Of a stretch of DNA of 64,000 nt, positions 1-6,957 are shown piece by piece. The translations under genes and the position numbers were made by a program. The DNA comes from JAEUJM01 sp044221555 (GTDB lineage: Bacteria > Actinomycetota > Acidimicrobiia > Acidimicrobiales > DATDAH01). Under the pieces are notes generated by a model. The model had not been told where the DNA came from, made no database searches, and saw nothing but the letters and a program-made list of their open reading frames with translations. Where the stretch lies: assembly GCA_044221555.1 (NCBI GenBank), contig JBGAOY010000003.1, positions 1 to 64,000 on the forward strand, written 5' to 3'. Numbering within the stretch: the first letter of the stretch is position 1; each line of letters starts with the position of its first letter.

Positions 1-428
1 ACCTACGGCGGACCTAACCACGGCTCCCGGCGCGTCACCGGCCGGATCCGGCGAGGCGGGCAACTCCAGCACGCCGGCAGCGGGTCATCGACGTCTACTG
101 CGGCGACGTCTACCGTCGTCGCGCCGCACCCATTGCGGTGCTCGATGCGGGCGACTCGCCATCGAGCGAAACCCGAAGGTCGGCCGCCGCCGGTGGGCGT
201 TCTCAGGTGACAACCTCGCCGTTCGAACTGCGGAGCGCGTCACGAGGGCCTCTAGCATCGCAATTCAGGGTCAGCGAGAGGGGCCTGCGCTTCTACTGTT
301 CCTTCTACTGTGCGGCGCGCTACAGGGGTGTACGGGTTGGCACGACCGGCGTAGACTGAGCGACGAATCCCCAGCTCAAGGGCACTATCGGGTACGTATT
401 GGTACGGGCGGAGAGGCTGATCGGAAAC
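1..428. other. Non-coding flank left of the first att repeat
   Basis: I see no convincing gene here. The short open frames have no recognisable motif, and the one read leftward over 252-455 is the usual false protein made by translating a tRNA 3' end backwards. The stretch from about 290 to 428 resembles 3945-4081 in front of the second att repeat, including a pair of TTCTAC motifs (291-296 and 303-308; 3945-3950 and 3956-3961). I read it as an arm of an integration site. Confidence 0.5.
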
Positions 429-475
429 CTCATAACCCGAAGGTCGCAAGTTCAAATCTTGCCCCCGCCACCAAG
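429..475 (+). repeat. att-like direct repeat, copy 1 (tRNA 3' fragment)
   Basis: This 47-bp sequence is identical to 4082-4128. It contains the 3' side of a tRNA: a CTCATAA anticodon loop (anticodon CAU), the variable region, a T-arm and an acceptor strand ending in CCACCA. The bases upstream do not form a D-arm or a 5' acceptor strand, so this is not a functional tRNA. Tyrosine integrases commonly target tRNA 3' ends, and the integrase relic just downstream supports reading this as an attachment site. The complete target tRNA would be expected outside the window, to the left. Confidence 0.85.
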
Positions 476-479
476 CACG

Positions 480-509
480 AGGCCCGGAATCTCAAGGGAT
501 TCCGGGCCT
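480..509 (+). terminator. Hairpin after att copy 1
   Basis: A perfect 12-bp stem (AGGCCCGGAATC at 480-491 pairing with 498-509) closes a 6-base loop. There is no T-run, as is usual for terminators of GC-rich actinobacteria. Its place directly after the tRNA 3' end suggests a tRNA terminator carried along with the att site. Confidence 0.7.
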
Positions 510-611
510 TCGTCGTTGTCGGCCCACTTCGGCGTCTACCGGGCGTGTCTACCGCTCCATTCCGAGTCGACGCTGTGACCAGGGATTTCGCGTTGTCGAG
601 TCGGTGGACGT

Positions 612-1666
612 CTACCGGCCGCCGGTGGCGATGAGCTGACCGAATCGGTTGGCGGCGTCAGCTCCCACCCCGGGCATGACGCGCTGGTATGTGGCCATGG
701 TGAAGCCCGGGTTGGCGTGGCCAAGCCGTTCGGAGACGACCTTGATCGGAGCGCTGGCGGCGACGAGCAGCGAGGCGTGGGTGTGCCGGAGGTCGTGCAG
801 TCTGATCCGAGGCAGGCCGAGCTTGCGGACCTGCCGGTCGAAGAGCTGGTAGAGGGACTCGGCGTGCACCGGTTCGCCGCTCGTGTTGGTGAACATCGGA
901 TCGCTGAGCCCGGTGGGGTGGCCGTCTCGACGTTGCCGACGGCGCCACCGAGTCAAGACGGTCTCGGTGTCGGCGTCGAGGTCGATGCAGCGGCGACTGG
1001 ATCCGGTCTTGACCGGGACCTCGATGGAGGGTCCTCCGACGACCTGGCGGCTGCGGGCGATCGAGAGGCGGTGGGTTCCTCGGTGCCAGTCACCCCAGCG
1101 CAGCCCGGCGACCTCACCGCAGCGCATGCCGGTGGTCGCGGCGACGTGCAGGGCCGGGTAGAAGCGGAGATGGCGGCTCGCAATCAGGAACTGGGCGAGT
1201 TCGTCAACGGTTCAGCACTCCGGGCCGGACCGTTCTCGGGCCTTGGGGCGGGGTGGCTGCGCTGCATGGGCGACGTTGGCTGCCACGAGGTGCTGTCGTT
1301 GAGCGTCGGCGAGCGCGGCGCGGATGATGACGTGCACGTCATAGACGGTCTTGGGGGCAAGGCCGCGAGCGCGGGCTCGATGTAGTTGTCGATCATCCAC
1401 TGGTACCGGTGCGCCGTGGTAGGCGCCAGCCGCTGCCGGCGGCGGGGCATCCACCGCTCCGTCAGGTACCGACCGAGCGTCAGCTGCTCGGCGACCACGA
1501 CCTGCTCGGCGTGGTCAACCGCCTCCAGCCGAGCCTTGATCGCCTCGGCGTCTGTGCGGGCGTGGCCGGCGGGATTCCATCGGCGCCGTTCCCGCCCGGT
1601 CGTCAGGTCGATGCCGGGGTAGTCCACGACGTAGAAGCGGTCCTTGCGCTGCACGATGTAGGCCAT
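612..1666 (-). pseudogene. Tyrosine recombinase/integrase, broken by a frameshift and a TGA stop
   Basis: This was a site-specific tyrosine integrase of roughly 350 residues. The N-terminal part starts at ATG 1666 (MAYIVQRKDRF) and has a SAM-like DNA-binding domain (TAHRYQWMIDNYIEPAL). The catalytic part ends at 612 and keeps the first Arg (GLRWGD), HDLRHTH, LGH and the nucleophile Tyr in ATYQRV. Two lesions separate them. An indel near 1362-1375 shifts the frame, after which the sequence continues as LAPKTVYDVHVIIRAAL. A TGA at 1212-1214 then sits where a Trp codon would fit (GPEC-stop-TVDELAQ). The gene lies beside the tRNA-derived att repeat, as expected for an integrase of an integrated element. 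It is now inactive unless the lesions are sequencing errors. Confidence 0.85.
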
Positions 1667-1773
1667 CGCCGCCCATCGACCACTTCGGAGACAACCCGAA
1701 GAGCAGTGCGAGGCGGGCTGGCGAGGCGGGCTGGCGTGGCGGTGGGCCCCAGTCGCTGTTCGGCGTGGCTGAC

Positions 1774-2000
1774 TCACCAGCTGAGGCCGCGGCGGCTCAC
1801 CTGCTGGACGATCGTGTCGACGAGTCGTTCGGGCGAGCCGGCCAACGCCTCGAGTTCGATCCGCGACAGGAGCAGGATGAGGTGGCCGTCGCTGGTCTCG
1901 ACCAGCACGACGGGCGGCGACGAACCGCCGGCGACGCGGGCCGCTTCGGGCTGTCGTCGCGGTGGAACACCTCGACGGGCACGGGTAGGCGGGCCCGCTG
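1774..2000 (-). pseudogene. Remnant of a short unknown protein, frameshifted
   Basis: Two frames together read like one protein: a piece VPVEVFHRDDSP, then after a shift near 1940 a well-behaved C-terminus containing VVLVETSDGHLILLLSRIEL and ending in RRGLSW before a TGA at 1774-1776. The Leu/Ile/Val pattern and charge distribution look coded, but I do not recognise the family. It lies between the integrase and the SRPBCC relic, in the same orientation, inside the eroded island. Confidence 0.35.
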
Positions 2001-2079
2001 GTCCTGCCAGTCCCGGCGCTCACGCACCGGTCTCGCCCAGCCCGGCGCGCTCGAACGGACCATCCGTCACCGGCGGGAC

Positions 2080-2367
2080 CCCAGGTGTAGGCGGTCTCCA
2101 TCGGGAACGGCCCTTGTGCCGTGCGCATGACCAGACGCTCGCCGGACACGACGTCGATCAGCTCGTAGGTGTACTCGAGCGTGCCGTCGAGGAACCGGGC
2201 CACGAACGCGGCCCGGGCGCCGGCCGCGTGACCTTCGGCTCGGTCAGCCAGCGGACCTCGTCGATGTTGGCGTACCACTCCGGGGCGTTCGCCGGGTCCG
2301 CCGCGTAGGCCGCCACCGTGTCGACAGGCCGCTCGATGGTCGTCTCGACCGTGACATCGACGTTCAT
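2080..2367 (-). pseudogene. SRPBCC-family protein relic, frameshifted and 3'-truncated
   Basis: This is a decayed paralogue of the intact gene at 4403-4867. The first frame, from ATG 2367, reads MNVDVTVETTIERPVDTVAAYAADP and on to EWYANIDEVRW. A frameshift near 2215-2225 moves it into the frame reading AAFVARFLDGTLEYTYEL and VMRTAQGPFPMETAYTW, after which similarity stops. The intact copy has the same motif order (YAADPDHAPDWYANI, FVARFLGG, VMRTAEGPFPMETTYQW) plus about 55 more residues. SRPBCC proteins have a helix-grip fold that binds hydrophobic ligands. This copy cannot make the full fold. Confidence 0.75.
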
Positions 2368-2477
2368 CCCGCCTCCTCGTGTGCTGCTCGACCCGGATGT
2401 TCAGCACCGTGGCCAACCGGTCTGGTCCTGGCGAGGAAGCGCCGCTTCACCGCCCGTAACCAACGAGAGGAGCAGCA

Positions 2478-2882
2478 ATGAGCGGATCCGGAACGGCAAC
2501 CGACCCCTGGGTGTTGAAGACCCCTCCCGGCACGTCCGAATACACGGTCCACCGCGGCGAGGACGCGGACCCGCCCGAGCTCGTCTGTCTGGTCGGCGCC
2601 ACCAAGCTCCGCTACCTCGCCCGGGCCATCGACGACGCCGCGGCCATGCTCGCCGAGCACGGCGACTGGATGGACCTCGGCAGCGCGGATGAGAAGAAGC
2701 CGGCCAAGGACGGCACGCTCGAAGCGTGGGCTCGCTCCGAGGACAACCCGGTCCGCGGCTGGTACGGGCTGCGCTAGGGCTACCGGGGCCGATTCGCGAT
2801 GTACCTGCCCCCGCTCCTGGAGGAGCTCGGGCTGGTCGAGCTCGAGCACAACCCCCGCAACAACCGGGTCAGGCGGGTGTGA
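2478..2882 (+). pseudogene. DUF6855-like protein interrupted by an in-frame TAG
   Basis: The frame starts at ATG 2478 behind a good ribosome site (GAGAGGAGCAGCA) and reads MSGSGTATDPWVLKTPPGTS. It reaches WYGLR, hits TAG at 2775-2777, and continues in frame as GYRGRFAMYLPPLLEELGL and EHNPRNNRVRRV to a TGA at 2880-2882, about 135 codons in all. From memory the family carries a basic residue where the TAG now stands, so one base change could explain it. The function of the family is unknown to me. A 99-residue truncated product could still be made. The family name is recalled, not searched. Confidence 0.65.
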
Positions 2883-3068
2883 TGTTGGCGTTGAGGTGGA
2901 AGACGTTCTCGACTCGGCGGGGTCGGGCGTCATCGCCGAGATGTTCACGACGTAGCGGATGCCCGGTCGCCGCCGAACGCCGAATCCGCCTCGTCGGCCC
3001 TGGCGTAGGCCCCGCCAAGGACGAAGATCGGGACGAACGACAACGGCGACATCTTGCGGGGCTGGTGC
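2880..3068 (-). pseudogene. C-terminal scrap of an FAD-linked oxidase
   Basis: Read leftward, this contains HQPRKMSPLSFVPIFVLGG and YARADEADSAFGGDR, then in another frame RYVVNISAMTPDP, and finally VFHLNANI, the closing BBE-type motif. All occur in the same order in the intact oxidase at 5051-6394. The scrap lacks the FAD-binding domain, is frameshifted, and misses the roughly 240 bases that lie between MTPDP and VFHLNAN in the intact copy. It directly abuts the end of the DUF6855-like frame. Confidence 0.75.
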
Positions 3069-3111
3069 GTCACGACCGCAGAGGGCAGCCTGCAGCTGGG
3101 TCGAGGCTTCC

Positions 3112-3153
3112 GCGATGATCGCTCTTGTACGATCATCGCATTGATGCGATAAT
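3112..3153 (+). promoter_or_regulatory. Promoter with overlapping inverted repeats for the toxin-antitoxin operon
   Basis: A near-consensus promoter is visible: -35 TTGTAC (3125-3130), a 17-bp spacer and -10 GATAAT (3148-3153). A perfect 10-bp inverted repeat (GCGATGATCG at 3112-3121, CGATCATCGC at 3130-3139) brackets the -35 box. A second inverted repeat (ATCGCA 3135-3140, TGCGAT 3145-3150) fills the spacer. This layout is typical of an operator for autorepression by the HTH antitoxin encoded downstream. The predicted start site near 3160-3163 would make the toxin mRNA leaderless. Confidence 0.75.
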
Positions 3154-3162
3154 GTGGTCTGT

Positions 3163-3486
3163 GTGGCGGAGTTGGAGTTCCACGACGAGGTCGTCGAGTG
3201 GATGGAATCGCTCGACGACCCCGAGTGGGATCGGACCGTCGTGGTGATCGACCGGCTCGCCGTACTCGGCTCGTCGGCGCGGATGCCGCTGTCGAGGAGC
3301 CTCGGCGACGGGCTGTTCGAACTGCGCTTCACCCTCGGCCCGACGGCACGGCGGATCAGCTACCGGTTCACCAAGGACGGCCGGATCATCCTGCTGACGA
3401 CCTTCCGCAAGCAACGCAACAACGAGCGCAACGAGATCGACCGGGCCCGCAAGGCCGCTGTGGACTGCGCCAAGCAGTTCCCGTGA
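3163..3486 (+). CDS. RelE/HigB (Gp49)-like toxin
   Basis: This is the likely toxin of a type II toxin-antitoxin module, a RelE-fold mRNA interferase of the HigB/Gp49 kind. The protein (about 107 residues) starts MAELEFHDEVVEWMESLDD and has the family's core strands: FELRFTLGPTARRISYRF followed by IILLTTFRKQRNN, rich in Arg and Lys. I chose GTG 3163 because the promoter -10 box ends at 3153, leaving no room for the GTG at 3154 or the overlapping ATG at 3152; translation would be leaderless. The toxin precedes its antitoxin, as in higBA-type operons. It is the only intact operon between the two att repeats. Activity is inferred from family and context only. Confidence 0.85.
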   Translation: MAELEFHDEVVEWMESLDDPEWDRTVVVIDRLAVLGSSARMPLSRSLGDGLFELRFTLGPTARRISYRFTKDGRIILLTTFRKQRNNERNEIDRARKAAVDCAKQFP

Positions 3487-3497
3487 AGGAGACGACG

Positions 3498-3818
3498 ATG
3501 GCCAACTACTCCCGCTGGGATGACATCAAGAACAAGCGCCGGGCACCCGAAGCCGAGACCCGAGCCGGCGTCGAGCAGGACCTCGCGCTCGGCCAGCTCA
3601 TCTACGACCTCCGGACGGAGGCGGGCCTCAGCCAGCGCGAGCTGGCCGAGCGCATGGGCACCACCCAGTCGGTGATCTCCCGTCTCGAGGAAGGCGGGGG
3701 AGCGCGCAACCGCATTGACACCCTCGCCCGCGTGGCCACCGCCCTCGACCGGCACCTCATCGTGTCATTCCCCGAGAAGGTCCCCACCAAGCTCACCGAC
3801 GCCGTCCAGGTGGCCTGA
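3498..3818 (+). CDS. XRE-family antitoxin
   Basis: This 106-residue protein has a central Xre-type helix-turn-helix (residues about 35-75: LGQLIYDLRTEAGLSQRELA, then MGTTQSVISRLEEGG), flanked by a charged N-terminus. Such proteins neutralise the RelE/HigB partner and repress their own promoter. It starts 12 bp after the toxin stop, with AAGGAG as ribosome site. The inverted repeats at 3112-3150 are its most likely operator. The gene is followed by a strong hairpin, so toxin and antitoxin form a self-contained operon. Confidence 0.88.
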   Translation: MANYSRWDDIKNKRRAPEAETRAGVEQDLALGQLIYDLRTEAGLSQRELAERMGTTQSVISRLEEGGGARNRIDTLARVATALDRHLIVSFPEKVPTKLTDAVQVA

Positions 3819-3835
3819 ACCTCGAACCCGAAGGT

Positions 3836-3858
3836 CGCCCGGTGAACCGCACCGGGCG
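3836..3858 (+). terminator. Hairpin terminator after the toxin-antitoxin operon
   Basis: A perfect 9-bp stem (CGCCCGGTG, 3836-3844; CACCGGGCG, 3850-3858) with a 5-base loop starts 18 bp past the antitoxin stop. There is no T-run. Confidence 0.65.
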
Positions 3859-4081
3859 TCGCCGATGAGGTCCGAGACGTCGAAGGCGAGGCCACCGTGC
3901 CGACACTGGAGGACGGTGGCGCCACCCTGCAGGCAGCGCCGATCTTCTACTCATTTTCTACTCTGCGGGCCGATACCAAGTGGTATGGGCTGGCAAGGAC
4001 CAAGCCGACATATGCGAGAAAGCCCAGGTCAGAGGTACATTCTCGTACAGAATTGGATGCAATGGGACCAAGACCGTCGGG

Positions 4082-4128
4082 CTCATAACCCGAAGGTCGC
4101 AAGTTCAAATCTTGCCCCCGCCACCAAG
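4082..4128 (+). repeat. att-like direct repeat, copy 2 (tRNA 3' fragment)
   Basis: Identical over 47 bp to 429-475. Here the bases just upstream complete the anticodon stem (TCGGG before the loop, CCCGA after it), but no D-arm or 5' acceptor strand can be found, so it is still not a whole tRNA. Together the two copies bracket a 3.65-kb segment with the broken integrase and the toxin-antitoxin pair. A second integrase relic beyond it suggests at least two successive integrations at the same site. Confidence 0.85.
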
Positions 4129-4140
4129 ATGCAGGTAGCG

Positions 4141-4167
4141 CAAGGCCTCCGAGCATTCGGGGCCTTG
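4141..4167 (+). terminator. Hairpin after att copy 2
   Basis: CAAGGCC (4141-4147) pairs with GGCCTTG (4161-4167), and CCGA (4149-4152) with TCGG (4157-4160), leaving one bulged T and a GCAT loop. GCGTTTT follows shortly after. It sits at the same distance from the att repeat as the hairpin at 480-509, so the att unit and its terminator were probably duplicated together. Confidence 0.6.
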
Positions 4168-4203
4168 CGGCGTTTTCGGCCGCTACCGAGCGTCCACCGA
4201 CCC

Positions 4204-4400
4204 CTACAGGCTGATGGCCGCCACGCAGGCCTCGCGTCGTCCCGGTGAACCGGAGTCGGTCGACGACCACCGGGTGGCGGCGAGCAGTTGGCTGAACCGG
4301 TCGGCGGCTTCGGCGCCCATGTCGGGCACGACGTGCTGGCCGGTGGCCATGGTGGGCATGGCCGAGTTGCTCGGACAGGCCTTGATGAGACGTGCCGGCC
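4204..4400 (-). pseudogene. C-terminal relic of a second tyrosine integrase
   Basis: Read leftward, the sequence gives MATGQHVVPDMGAEAADRF then SQLLAATRW, matching MATYQRVMPGVGADAANRF and GQLIATGGR at the end of the integrase relic at 612-1666. The catalytic Tyr position now reads Gly, and the Arg/His boxes are missing. It sits just past att copy 2, as the first integrase relic sits just past att copy 1. It is therefore a leftover of a related but distinct element. Confidence 0.75.
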
Positions 4401-4402
4401 GG

Positions 4403-4867
4403 TCAGGTGACTCCTGGTGCGTCATGCCCTGCTCGCTCGATGATCGATTTCAATCTGGAGAGGTCCTTGCGGTTCGCCCGACGCATCGCGGGTGTCATGA
4501 ACGGGGCGAGCAGCGTGGAGAACCCGGTGGGCTCGCCCCGGTTGCGCAGGGTCATGTGGGTCCCACCGGTGGTGGTGGGTGTCCACTGGTAGGTGGTCTC
4601 CATGGGGAAGGGCCCCTCGGCGGTTCGCATGACCAGTCGTTCGCCGGGAACGAGCTCGACGAACTCGTAGTCGTAGGCCAGGTGCCCGCCGAGGAATCGG
4701 GCCACGAACCCGACGACCGAGCCGACGCGGAGGGGTGGGTCGGTGCGCCAGGCGACCGATTCGATGTTGGCGTACCAGTCGGGCGCGTGGTCGGGGTCGG
4801 CGGCGTACGCGGCGACTTCGGCGATGGGCCGGTCGATGTCGATCTCGGTGATGACGTCGACGCTCAC
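4403..4867 (-). CDS. SRPBCC (polyketide cyclase/START-like) family protein
   Basis: A 154-residue single-domain protein starting at GTG 4867. The helix-grip pattern is clear: a first strand (VITEIDIDRPIAEVAAYA), the DPDHAPDWYANIESVAW segment, strands around YDYEFVELVPGERLVMRT, and a long C-terminal helix with RKDLSRLKSIIERAG. The family binds small hydrophobic ligands, acts as lipid or polyketide carriers or cyclases, or occurs in stress proteins; the ligand cannot be told from sequence. A decayed paralogue lies at 2080-2367. The FAD oxidase downstream has the same orientation but starts more than 1.5 kb away on the other side of its own coding region, so a shared operon is uncertain. Confidence 0.8.
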   Translation of the reverse strand: MSVDVITEIDIDRPIAEVAAYAADPDHAPDWYANIESVAWRTDPPLRVGSVVGFVARFLGGHLAYDYEFVELVPGERLVMRTAEGPFPMETTYQWTPTTTGGTHMTLRNRGEPTGFSTLLAPFMTPAMRRANRKDLSRLKSIIERAGHDAPGVT

Positions 4868-4984
4868 TGCACCAGTGTGCCGTGGTCGGCGGCTACGGCG
4901 AGGACGGGGAGGAAGTGGCCCGATCCCGGGTGGTGCACCTCCGCGTGGGCGGCGGGCAGGCCGCGGTGGCGCAACGTGAGCGTG

Positions 4985-5044
4985 GATCGGGCCCGGGACC
5001 TGCGCGATGCGATCATCGACGCCGAGGTCGAGTCTCTGCGGTCC
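4985..5044 (+). pseudogene. 60-bp relic of the PucR-type regulator gene
   Basis: These 60 bases match 12672-12731, inside the intact PucR-type regulator, at 56 of 60 positions and without gaps by my count. The match encodes RDLRDAIIDAEVESLRS against RVLRDAIIDAEIESLRS. Similarity ends abruptly on both sides, and the FAD oxidase stop follows at 5051. It has no function of its own and marks a recent rearrangement. Confidence 0.8.
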
Positions 5045-5050
5045 GCTTTC

Positions 5051-6394
5051 CTACGCGGGCGGGATGTTGGCGTTGAGGTGGAACACGTTGTCCGGGTCGT
5101 ACGTCGACTTCAGGGCCGTGAGGCGGTCGTACTTGTCGCCGTAGGCGGCCCGGACCCGGTCGTCCTCGACCTCGGTCATGAAGTTGACGTAGCTCCCGAC
5201 GCCGATCGCGTGGGGCACCAGCGCGGACCAGTAGTCCCGCACCCACGCCCGTTCGGTCTCGAACTGACTTGGGTCCGGGGTCATCGCGGAGATGTTGATG
5301 ACGTAGCGGATGTTTCTGTCCCCGCCGAAGGCGGAGGCCGCGTCGTCGGCCCGGGCGTAGGCGCCGCCGAGGACGAAGATCGGGACGAAGGACAGCGGCG
5401 ACATCTTTCGGGGCTGGTGCTCGGCGATGGCGTCGATGGCGCCGTCGGTGAGCTCTCGCAGGTACACGGCTTTCTCGTAGGCGTGGAAGCCCCACGGCGC
5501 CGACTCGTCGAACATCTGCTGGAGGGCGACATAGGGCATCGGCGTCACCAGCTCGACCATCGGGGTCAGCGCCGCCTGGATCGGAGCGATCAGCTCAGCG
5601 TGAGCCGCCTCGTCGCTCAGCCCGACCACGGCCAGCGCATAGGCCGGCGCGAAGTGCAGGTCCTCGGGGACGAACGGTGCCGGCGGGGCGCTCAGTCCGG
5701 CGAGGAACACGCCGCATTCGTCGGGTAGTCCCTCGACGTAGTCCCGCGCGAACCGGAACAGCTCGGGACCCCTCTCCGGCTCGTAGAGGAAGAGGCCGAG
5801 GTGGACCAGCGGCCCCACGTCGTGGAGTCGGAAGTCGAACCGGGTGACGACGCCGAAGTTGCCACCTCCACCCCGGATCGCCCACAGCAGCTCGGGTTCG
5901 TCGGTCGCTTCGACGATGCGTCCGTCGGCGGTCACGACCTGGCCGTCGACGAGGTTGTCCGAGGACAGCCCCGCCAGGCGCGACAGCCACCCCAGACCAC
6001 CGCCGAGCGTCAGGCCGGCGACGCCGGTGTGGCTGATGAACCCACCCGGCACGGCGAGCCCATGCTCCTGTGTCGCAGCATCGAGCTCGCCCCAGGTGGT
6101 GCCGCCACCACAGCTCACCCGCCGCGCGTCGACGTCGACGGTGATCTCCTTCATCGGCGTCAGGTCGATCATCAGCCCGCCATCGGTGAGGGCGTGGCCG
6201 GCGTAGTTGTGGCCCCCGCCCCGCACCGAGACCTCGAGGCCGTCAGCCCGCGCGTGGGCGAGAGCGGCCACCACCTCCTCGGCGCTGCCGCACCGGGCGA
6301 CCTCCGACGGTCGCCGATCGCACGCGTGGTTCCAGATGTCGACCGCCTCGTCATAGGCGGCCTCGCCGGGCCGGGCCAGGGTGAGCTCGCTCAT
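5051..6394 (-). CDS. FAD-linked oxidase of the BBE (berberine bridge enzyme-like) type
   Basis: A 447-residue flavoprotein with an N-terminal FAD_binding_4 domain (residues about 30-210) and a C-terminal BBE segment (YDPDNVFHLNANIPPA). The likely covalent FAD attachment is His62 in VRGGGHNYAGHA. The Cys that bi-covalent members carry near the second attachment point is replaced here (SHTGVAGLTLGGG), so a single covalent link is expected. Such enzymes oxidise alcohols, sugars or alkaloid-like substrates with O2. The substrate is unknown. I chose ATG 6394 (MSELTLARPG) because the upstream extension is low-complexity. A decayed fragment of a second copy lies at 2880-3068. Confidence 0.88.
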   Translation of the reverse strand: MSELTLARPGEAAYDEAVDIWNHACDRRPSEVARCGSAEEVVAALAHARADGLEVSVRGGGHNYAGHALTDGGLMIDLTPMKEITVDVDARRVSCGGGTTWGELDAATQEHGLAVPGGFISHTGVAGLTLGGGLGWLSRLAGLSSDNLVDGQVVTADGRIVEATDEPELLWAIRGGGGNFGVVTRFDFRLHDVGPLVHLGLFLYEPERGPELFRFARDYVEGLPDECGVFLAGLSAPPAPFVPEDLHFAPAYALAVVGLSDEAAHAELIAPIQAALTPMVELVTPMPYVALQQMFDESAPWGFHAYEKAVYLRELTDGAIDAIAEHQPRKMSPLSFVPIFVLGGAYARADDAASAFGGDRNIRYVINISAMTPDPSQFETERAWVRDYWSALVPHAIGVGSYVNFMTEVEDDRVRAAYGDKYDRLTALKSTYDPDNVFHLNANIPPA

Positions 6395-6476
6395 GGCCGC
6401 TGTTCGCCGGTGACCAAGGCGACGGATCATCTGATCAGCGATGGCGACGAGGACCACCCGTTGTGGGTCGTCACGG

Positions 6477-6776
6477 TCAGAGCTCGACGTCTTCGATCAC
6501 GTCGAGATCGAGGAAGGTTGGTGGGCTGTCGACGAGCTCGGCCATCTTGGCGGCGAACTCCTGGGTGATCGGGTCATCCGAGTTCTTCATCGCCTCTTCG
6601 TAGGAGTCGAAGAAGACGATGTTCAGGTAGCGGTCGGCGACGTTGCGGTCCCGGACGAGGACCCGTCGGCGGGCGGTGGTGCCCGATTCGGTGGCCGCGG
6701 CCTCCCATTCCTGGCCGAGGCGCTGCACCTCCTCGTACTTCGAGGTCCGGATGTCGATGATCTGGATGAAGGCCAT
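6477..6776 (-). CDS. Small dimeric alpha/beta-barrel protein
   Basis: A 99-residue protein starting MAFIQIIDIRTSKYEEVQRL, with the strand-helix-strand pattern of ferredoxin-like dimeric alpha/beta-barrel proteins. A central strand YLNIVFFDSYEEAMKNSDDP and a closing acidic strand FLDLDVIEDVEL are visible. I see no cofactor or catalytic signature. The family includes ABM monooxygenases and uncharacterised stress or catabolism-linked proteins. It is followed by the FAD oxidase in the same direction (82 bp) and preceded by a cupin gene, so the three may be co-transcribed. Confidence 0.7.
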   Translation of the reverse strand: MAFIQIIDIRTSKYEEVQRLGQEWEAAATESGTTARRRVLVRDRNVADRYLNIVFFDSYEEAMKNSDDPITQEFAAKMAELVDSPPTFLDLDVIEDVEL

Positions 6777-6802
6777 GGGGCTCCTTGGGGTCTGTACGCG
6801 TC

Positions 6803-6957
6803 AGCGCTTGGCTTCGAGGATGAGGGTGAGGCCCGAGCTCGTCGCCCAGCCGGATGCCGAAACACAGGGCGCTGCCGGTCATGTGGCCGACCAGCTGGCC
6901 CATCAGCTCGTCCAACTTCGATTCGTCGATGGCGACGGACGTGTCGGTCTCCCCTCA
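6803..6957 (-). pseudogene. N-terminal scrap of a methyltransferase-like protein
   Basis: The frame reads roughly VAIDESKLDELMGQLVGHMT and then GSALCFGIRLGDELG, followed by LTLILEAKR and a stop. This resembles the N-terminal dimerisation helix of a family of SAM-dependent methyltransferases (AIDE-KL-x-FxGx-VGD-xGA pattern). No SAM-binding motif follows, so at most about 50 residues remain. It sits wedged between the cupin and the barrel protein. The assignment rests on memory of the family pattern and is tentative. Confidence 0.35.

Noticed and set aside
252..455. Leftward open frame with MNLRPSGYE
   Set aside because: It is the reverse translation of a tRNA 3' end, a well-known source of false proteins; it has no ribosome site.
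4041..4128. Complete tRNA at att copy 2
   Set aside because: Anticodon stem-loop, T-arm and CCA end are present, but no D-arm or 5' acceptor strand complementary to the 3' end can be found upstream.
429..4128. Active integrative element
   Set aside because: The only integrases are broken, with a frameshift, an in-frame TGA and lost catalytic boxes, so self-mobility is not supported.
3947..4270. Leftward open frame with GQDLNLRPSGYEP
   Set aside because: Same artefact over att copy 2; it also crosses the hairpin and the integrase relic.
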